From contig JAOTON010002271.1 of assembly GCA_034440635.1 (NCBI GenBank), forward strand, positions 1-64,000: a DNA stretch of 64,000 nucleotides, given 5' to 3'. A program made the translations under genes and the position numbers. This DNA is from Lepas anatifera (lineage: Eukaryota > Arthropoda > Thecostraca > Lepadidae). Below the pieces are notes generated by a model. The model was not told the origin of the DNA and did no database searches. It worked only from the letters and a program-made list of their open reading frames with translations. Below are positions 57,142 through 64,000 of this stretch, in pieces (the first letter of the stretch is position 1; each line of letters opens with the position of its first letter).

Positions 57142-57890
57142 TTATATATACTCCATGCTTTTGCGATAGAATTCACCAGCGCATTTTTCATTCATTTGAA
57201 ACAGAGCCGGGTATCAGAAAAGAGTTGATGATATCCAGCACAGGAAAGCAAATGAAAGCAAATCAATCACAAACAAGTCTGAATCCGTTAACATCTGTGG
57301 ATTTCAAAAGCAACGTGGAAGCACAGTGCCGGTGCCTACATAGAGACACATCAGGCACTGCCTAGCTTCTTTTAATCGTCGAAGTAGGATGTATTTTCTG
57401 TGGAATAAATATAAATTGGCTCGATGTCTAAGTTGCAGATAATATTTCTATTCCGGATTACTTGGTCATAGAGCTGATGATTTGCATCTCTGACAATCCA
57501 CGTGCAGCAGTGCATACCGTCAACAAATGCAAGATGAGGCACGTCTCGATTCAGCTGAATCTGCCTATGCCCGTGGTGAATCTAACCTGTGCTTTTTTAT
57601 TGACATCTCTAATACCTCATTCATTCAGACGCGAGTACTGACTCGTTAAAACAGCAAATTAGGCATATATGAGGCATCTATTACCCTGGCCTAAGCGGCT
57701 CTTTAACGTGGTGTTTCTGGCAAGCGCACTTCAATATGGCCTTGACGACAGCTGATTCGTTATTACATTCTTGTATTTGCAGATTTCTAAACTTTTTGAG
57801 TGCGGGACAGTTGTTTGGAAATTATTATAAAATCATTTGCTTTGTGAAATCCCTTATGAAAGACTGAGTCATGGTAACAAATCTAATGTA
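57142..57890. other. Intergenic, no feature recognised
   Basis: Nothing supportable seen between the dead RT and the truncated MITE. Confidence 0.4.
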
Positions 57891-58185
57891 TTAACCCGCG
57901 CCCCACCGGGGTCCGGCGCCACCTTCGCCCCACCGGGGGCATCGATGGCCCCCCTCTAACTCCGAAAATATGGGCGTTAGCGCAAATCTGCAAAGTGCAA
58001 TAGAAAGCTCGCGTGAATTCAGTAAGAAATTACTTAGCATGTTTTAGTGCTCAGGTCAACGGTTTGATCTCCAGAGGTCAAAATAGGTCAAGATCGGCTA
58101 TTTTCACTCAAATATGCAATGATTATGCAAACTGGGCATAAATCTTATGTCATTAGAGCTATTGAGGCCTGGTAAAGTACATTTT
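57891..58185 (+). mobile_element. 3'-truncated copy of the ~1-kb piggyBac-type MITE
   Basis: TTAA then CCCGCGCCCCACCGG, followed by about 290 bp matching 28039-28330. The match stops near 58185 at a T-run. Confidence 0.85.
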
Positions 58186-58259
58186 TTTCATACCTTTTTT
58201 TCAGATTTATTTAACAAAACATGATTTCAATCCCCATGTAGACCAACTCATGTGCACGG

Positions 58260-58644
58260 ACAGTGGCGCTCACGCCACAGCTCAAATCAATGGCGTTGCG
58301 CGCCTCAGACAGATTACGGTTAGTAACACCATCAAGCTTTGACCTCACGCCATCTAACCGGAATGGGTCGTTCATAGGTGACGTGGTTTGCGATCAAATC
58401 GTCAACGTAATCCAACCCAATCGCCAATACGGTTCAACCAATCCAAACAAATAAGATACAATCGCCAACAGCAACCCAAAGGCAGGCTTCTTATCTCATC
58501 TCGGTCACAGCTAGGCGCGTGTGCCTATCAAAAGCATTCAGCACACACAAGGAAACGCGGAGTACAGGCACAGTTAACAATAAACGCAGATATGATTATC
58601 CACCAGGCTGCCCCTCTCATTATGCTGCCTTCCAGCTTAGCCTC
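58260..58644 (-). other. Probable 3' UTR of the Tx1/L1-like LINE
   Basis: Sequence downstream (leftward) of the ORF2 stop. No poly(A) is evident. The boundary with host DNA is not defined. Confidence 0.35.
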
Positions 58645-59132
58645 TCACAGTTCCACATGCCTAATAAGTTCATCAATTTGTCCCCACTTATCCTGATACA
58701 AACGCTCTTTGCCACGATTCCCTAAGATGTATTTCTCCGATCCTTTGTCAACAACTAGTTTAAATAGCAAGATATCTTTGGTCAGAAACATTCTCTTTGC
58801 TATCATGTATTTGCCTATAAGTAAGACATGATTTATCAGTTTTGAGCACTGATATCCCAATATTACATTTTGCATAGTGAGTTCCCCTAGCTCTGAGTAT
58901 ATTGCTGAAGCTCGGAGGAATTCTGTAACTTCTTTCCAAAATATCTGAATTCGGGGGCATCTCCAGAATTTATGTGTAATGGTTTCTATCTCACTACAAT
59001 GCTCACACACAGCCGAATCTACTATCCCCATTTGAAACAGTCTTCTATTTGTGACAATTATTCGCGTTAATATTTTATATTGGATTGCCTGATACGCTAC
59101 GGACATTGTAGACAGCCTACTCAGATCGTAAG
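58645..59132 (-). pseudogene. Tx1/L1-like LINE ORF2, C-terminal zinc-finger part (frameshifted)
   Basis: The 153-codon frame continues ORF2 after a frame break near 59107-59132. It carries CEHCSEIETITHKFWRCP, the CCHC-type finger (CX2C...HX4C) found at the C-terminus of L1/Tx1 RTs, followed by WKEVTEFL and LGYQCSK. It is not an independent gene; the Met start is internal. Confidence 0.85.
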
Positions 59133-62100
59133 TTAATCCCCACTCTCTATGTCCCTAAACTGAATTTCCCATGCACTCTCCCAAGGGTTCTGCATGTCTT
59201 TATACTTCATGTTGAGTAAAAGGTTATAAATGTGTTTGTTTCCTCGTAGCTGTTTAAGAATAATTTGAACGTTAGGGTGTATATTTGGGTAGACTGTCTC
59301 TGGCTTCCGTGGCAGCCTTCTCCAATCAATTGGTAGACTGCTGACTAGACCCCTGTAGTCCAATGCAGTGCCTGGGATACCATATGACCGTTTCATTTCT
59401 TCAAATGTCATGAGTAGACCATTTGGTTTCACGAGATCATTAATGTATCTAATGCCTCTTCTGTACCATGAATTGATTACACTGTTTTTAAATTTCGTTA
59501 GATTTGAGAACCATAGAGAGTACCGACCCAAATCGCCTGTTTCTGGAATTACGCTTTCGTCAAAGTCTGCCATTGCATTAAAAACTTCCCTCCAAAAAAT
59601 ATTAGACGTTTTTCTTGCAAGCCCTTTAAAAGACGTAGAATTTCTTTCCCATAAACCGCCTCCACTCTTAATCGTATCCTCAAATAATACACACCAATCA
59701 TGAGTACTCAAAATTTCTCTCCTTACCCAACTGATCCTAAGCCCCTTTATATATAATTCAATATCCACCATCCCCTGGCCACCTGCCACTGGGGACCGAT
59801 ACAGACTGCTCCGTTTCACCTTGTCTATCTTGCTATTCCAAATGAACTCAAACATCTCTTTCCGAAGTGTTTTGATAAAATTTTCCCCAGGGCTGGGAAG
59901 TGCTGTCAAAACATGCGTGAACAGAGGCAAGAGAAGGGATTTAATGACAACTACTTTTCCCTGGAGTGAAAGATATCTGTTTTTCCAACTTCGAATTATT
60001 TTTCTAGCCTTTTCCAGTTTTTGGTTGAAATTGTCTGCGTTTACATTACACTCGTTTGTGAACACGATTCCTAAGACAGTTAGTTTGTTGCTCCATTTCA
60101 TCGGTAACTCAGGGCAAATAGCCTGCCTTTCAAAGGCAGTGTCTCCGGCCCAGAAGGCCTGGGTTTTTTGTATGTTTGGTTTGAGCCCGGAGAATTTGGC
60201 GAAAATACCGAGATCGTTGAAAAGAGCTCGGACACTATTCACACTTCCGTCAAGAAAGCAGAGGGTATCGTCTGCATAGGCCGATATCTTATATTCCCTA
60301 GACTTAATATTTATTCCTTTGATCTGGGGGTTCGTCTTCAAACGTTCAAGTAGTACGCCAATAACTAACAAAAATATATAGGGACTTAGCGGATCCCCTT
60401 GCCTACAAGAGCGTTGGAGCTCTATTCTCTCCGAAATATGCCCATTATAAACGATTCTAGAAGATGTTCCTATGTAAAGTGTATCAAACCAATTTGTAAT
60501 GTTGTCTGGGAAGTTAGTTTTTCTCATAATAATCCTTACCAAATCCCAGTTCACTGAGTTAAAGGCGTCCTTAATATCCAAACTAATGAATAGGGCAACC
60601 TCCTTTCTTGATTTTAGTTCTTGAATAAGGTCATAGGTTAACCTGCTGTTGTCCGCGATGCATCTTCCTTTCATAAACCCCGTCTGCTCTTGCCCGATTA
60701 CTTCTGGTAAGAATTTCTTGATTCTATTCGCTATGGTTGAAGATATTATCTTATAGCTAGAATTTAGCAAAGTAATCGGCCTATAAGAACTAATTTCATC
60801 CCTGGCCTTATGGGGTTTCGGGATAAGGATCAAAACTCCTTCTTTTAAGGTTGGCGGCAACTTTTTTGCCTCAAAGCTTTCCTTTACCATACGGAAAAAG
60901 AATGCTTTAATTTTTACCCAGAACACTTTATAAAATTCGTTCGGGAATCCATCTGTACCGGGGGCTCGGTTACGAGACAGGGCTTTTACCGTTGCAGAAA
61001 GCTCTTCTAGTGAGATTGGAGCCTGTAGCTCCCTGCTTCCGGCCTCAGATACCTTTTTATCAATGATATTGTCAACGAAGCTTTCTGCCTCTTCTTCATT
61101 AATACTTTTCTCTGCAAAAAGGGATTTAAAATGACCCACTAAGATTTGCAGTATTTCTTGTTGATCTGATGTCGTTTCGGTGCTATTTCTACGCAGAGAC
61201 GCAATTAATCTATTTGTATAATTGCGCTTCTCTAGATTAAGAAAGTACTCAGAATGTCTCTCTCCTTCCTCATACCATTTGACACGGGCCCTCGTGATGA
61301 TTCCCTCCATCTTAATGGCTCGTAATTTTTCCAACTTTTCCTTGCATACACCTATCTGGCTCTGTTCATCTTCCGTAATTAAGAGGTGGTCTTTTTTCTC
61401 TAATTCATCAATTCTTTTTATCAGGTCAATTTCTTCCCCTCTCATTTTTCGTTTTTTATAAACAGCAAAAGAGATGGTTTCAGTTCGCAGATTCAGTATA
61501 AGGGCTTCCCAGAATTGTTGCCACGATATGGTTATGTCCACCCCTTCAGGATCGTCATGTACAAAAGATTCTGAATAGATCGGTAATGAGTAAAGCCGTA
61601 GCGTATTATGTATGCAAGAATTCATTTTTGTAACATAGTCATGATCTTTCAAAAGTGAGGTGTTCATTTTATAATAACCCCTTCCTCTCTTATGTGCTGA
61701 CAGCTGTAGATTTAGAGTAACCGCCGAGTGATCCGATCGGTACCCCGGTATAATATTAGCATCCAAAATTTGCGAGTCTAGGGTTTCTGAGACAAGAAAA
61801 TAGTCAAGACGGGCACGTTTTCTTGCGGGGCAGCCCACCTTCCATGTAAATTTCTTAGTATCGGGGTTTCTGTATCTGAAAACATCGTAAAGGTTAAGAT
61901 TACTGATTATTTCCTCAAGCCTTTTATGGGACCTCGGATTGTTCAACCTTACATAATTCACTGTATCAATATCAAAATTTAGTGCGATGTTGAAATCTCC
62001 GGCGATCACCACCGGAATATCTTGATCACCCTTCAGACTGTTACAAATGTTTTCCACTTCTTGGTAAAAACTGGGCTCATCAGTGTTTGGTCCATAAATA

Positions 62101-62408
62101 TTTCCCAATATAACCTCATAGTCTTTGTTAATTTTAGCTCTGGTGATTATGAAGTTTCCTCCCTCGTCCCGTTTTGTATCTGAAAATTCGATGTCAATGG
62201 CCTTAGTAAGAATTGCTACCCCTCTCGCGTTATGCGTGTATCCAGCTATTAGTACCTCCGATCCCCATGTATTACGAAAACGCTGCTCCCAACTTGGGTG
62301 GCAATGTATATCCTGCAATAGGAAAATGTTAAATTGAGTACCCCGTAGATAGTTTAACACGTCCCTTCTTTTTTGTAGTCCCCCAAACCCCTGCAATTTA
62401 AAGAACAC
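59133..62408 (-). pseudogene. Tx1/L1-like LINE ORF2: endonuclease and reverse transcriptase
   Basis: A 1091-codon frame with a full AP-endonuclease and RT. Endonuclease: LLQDIHC (~30; Asp where many L1s have Glu), NIYGPN, AGDFNIAL (~136), RLDYFLVSE (~200), GYRSDHSAVTL (~222). RT: NRAPGTDGFPNEFYK (~480), SSYRPITLLN, ISLDIKDAFNSV (~608), SCRQGDPLSPYIF (~667), AYADDTLCFL (~710). The true start is upstream: ATG at 62440 reads VGLCSLNCRGLGDYKK, then one base is missing in an A-run near 62375. With this and the 3' frameshift the copy is recently dead. The protein nicks target DNA and copies its RNA. Confidence 0.92.
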
Positions 62409-62445
62409 AAACCTACTTCACCCACCATAGAAAATCATATAGGCA
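62376..62445 (-). pseudogene. N-terminal start of the same ORF2 in another frame
   Basis: From the ATG near 62440 the frame reads VGLCSLNCRGLGDYKK, the typical N-terminal strand (SLN-RGL) of L1-type endonucleases. It then runs to a stop because the A-run near 62375 is one base short. Confidence 0.75.
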
Positions 62446-63325
62446 AAGAGCGTGTTTAACCATGGGATCATCCTGGCGGGTTGACTGTCGCTTCATACCC
62501 GTCCCGACAAAAGTGCATACAATGTAACGGAATGTCTTCAGTATCAGCTGTGCTACACGTCGGGTGCTGGCGTGCTACCAGGCGAGTTAGCTCCGTGCCG
62601 AAACAGCTTCATTCTGCATCTGTGCGAATACCCTCGGCGTGGAAAACTTATCCACATAACCCACACGTTGGGCAAGGGCACTTTCCGCTCTTTTGGTCTA
62701 CTCTAAACACAAAAATCAATAATGGAACACTTTTAGTCACCAAAACAGATATAGCTCGACAGCCTGTAAAACCCTGTGCAGGTTCGAGAAAGAAGTAATG
62801 CTTCACAAGTCTACATTCACACATGCAGTATGTTTATAACCAGAAAAGGCAATCCAATGTAGGAGAAAGTCGGCAACACAACATACCTTGAACAAAATGC
62901 TGACTAGCCTCGAATGCTGAAAAGGGCTGCCATTTAAAGTGAGAAAAAAGTCGAGATAAGGTAACCTGGAAAAGTCACGCGGAATATGTCAGTGTCATAC
63001 ATGTGTGTGAGAAATCTGTGGAAGTCACTTTCAGTTTTGAGGTGACCGGCAGCACTGACACCCGCCCACTAGCTCGTCGACACGTCCATGGTAGCCACCC
63101 GGGTACTCTCCCCAGATTGCCGGCCTCAGCTCATCACAATAATATAACCTGGCCTGGGGTCTGGCGCCACAAAATGACTGACCTGGGAGCAGCCTAACAA
63201 AACGAGTACTGTTCAATGGTGCTGTACACCTCCCCACAACAGTCCACTTAATGCAAACACAATAGAACAAGTCTCTTGAAAAACGTTGTTTTGGGAAAAC
63301 CAACTCACTATACGCATAGTGTGGA
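62446..63325. other. Spacer between ORF2 and the ORF1-type gene
   Basis: About 880 bp with no ORF that resembles a protein on the minus strand (63031-63333 lacks motifs). L1-type inter-ORF spacers are usually much shorter, so a second element, an insertion or a degenerate segment may be here. Confidence 0.4.
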
Positions 63326-63982
63326 CTATTCATTTACCACGGACTGTATCATGTTCCAGCTATACACACGTATTTTCCTCCCATGTTGCACAGTTTTGCA
63401 AAAAACCTCACCGTTGCGAGTGAAGACGGTGTAGATTTTCTTGGCCTGCTTTTGTTTCAGGAGCTCTAAATATATGGCTTGCCGATAGGGTGAGAGGTTC
63501 TCCCTCACGAAGAGAGTCGGCGGTCTCGCAGCGCTGTCCGTCGGCTTCGGCGGCTGTAACCGAAACCTGCCTTCGTAGAGTCGGTCTCGGATGGAATGTT
63601 TACCGGCGCTCTTGAACTTGACCAAGATGGTGCTTCCCTTTCCTAGTCTGGACGCCTCCTCTATGTCGTCCTTGGTGACGTGCGTCTCCGCCCGGCAGCT
63701 CTGGAGAAGCGTAACGGCTGTGTCCTTGATGTCTTCTGTCCAGTGTTCAGTGGGCTTTGGCGGGACGGCTGTTCCGGAAAAGATTAAGTCTTTTCTCCTG
63801 ACTTCACTATGGAGCTGATCGACCTCTCCTTCTAAGTCTGCGATGCGAGAGTCTCTGACGCTGACGCGCTGTTCAAGCTCGGTAATCTCGACGTCTCTTG
63901 CCGCGATGTGGTCTTCCATCTCCTGCATGCGTCTATGCAGGAGGCCGATCTCGTTTCGTAATGAATCGAACTCGACAGACAT
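63326..63982 (-). CDS. LINE ORF1-type protein: coiled coil plus RRM-like domain
   Basis: An intact 218-codon frame. Residues ~5-62 form a coiled coil (RRMQEMEDHIAARDVEITEL and onward). An RRM-like domain follows: RKDLIFSGTAVP, DDIEEASRLGKGSTILVKFK and RDRLYEGRF. The C-terminal block is LFVRENLSPYRQAIYLELLK and VFTRNGEVFCKTV. This is the layout of LINE ORF1 RNA chaperones. It is on the same strand and upstream of the Tx1/L1-like ORF2, but is clearly more GC-rich. It either belongs to that element or to a second LINE running off the window edge. Confidence 0.75.
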   Translation of the reverse strand: MSVEFDSLRNEIGLLHRRMQEMEDHIAARDVEITELEQRVSVRDSRIADLEGEVDQLHSEVRRKDLIFSGTAVPPKPTEHWTEDIKDTAVTLLQSCRAETHVTKDDIEEASRLGKGSTILVKFKSAGKHSIRDRLYEGRFRLQPPKPTDSAARPPTLFVRENLSPYRQAIYLELLKQKQAKKIYTVFTRNGEVFCKTVQHGRKIRVYSWNMIQSVVNE

Positions 63983-64000
63983 GGCTTTTTTGAAGCTTCC

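Overview
This is a eukaryotic, non-coding-rich window, most likely from an arthropod nuclear genome. The evidence is intron-containing genes with GT-AG sites, several non-LTR retrotransposons, a THAP/P-element transposase relic, many MITEs and a 52-copy (TTAGG)n tract, which is the arthropod telomere unit but sits here inside an interstitial mobile element. I cannot name the species. There are no rRNA genes, no CRISPR arrays and no bacterial-type operons.

Only one host gene is convincing: a LYSMD1/2-like LysM-domain gene on the + strand. Four exons (37652-37853, 41872-42146, 45191-45265, 50258-50417) join in phase to give about 225 residues, close to vertebrate LYSMD1/2. Its introns are full of repeats: a TTAGG-bearing snap-back element and a 73-bp array in intron 1, a 37-bp minisatellite touching the exon 3 acceptor in intron 2, and two TTAA-flanked MITEs plus a degenerate minisatellite in intron 3. 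A GC-rich array follows the gene. A CpG-rich candidate 5' exon lies at 27225-27385, and an orphan candidate exon at 12304-12482.

Layout: 1.7-6.3 kb (-) P-element/THAP transposase remnant with recognisable exons; 7.3-10.8 kb (+) CR1-like LINE, 5'-truncated, one frameshift; 14.1-19.0 kb a large inverted repeat enclosing a piggyBac-type MITE that is itself split by a fold-back element; 20.4-22.1 kb THAP-like and LINE fragments; 23.2-29.1 kb several TTAA-flanked MITEs rich in AGGTCA hexamers; 33.7-35.0 kb a 142-bp tandem array built from hAT-MITE end sequence; 37.6-50.4 kb the LYSMD gene; 51.15-52.39 kb GC-rich minisatellite; 55.1-58.2 kb MITEs and a dead reverse transcriptase (-); 58.2-64.0 kb (-) Tx1/L1-like LINE with ORF2 and, upstream, a coiled-coil/RRM ORF1-type gene.

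The most interesting material is mobile-element structure rather than genes: a ~1-kb TTAA-flanked MITE family carrying nuclear-receptor-like half-sites, tandem expansion of one copy's terminal repeat, a hairpin element with an expanded telomere-type tract in only one arm, and a minisatellite that seems to have grown out of a splice acceptor. The large ORFs in the tandem arrays are artefacts of stop-free repeat units.
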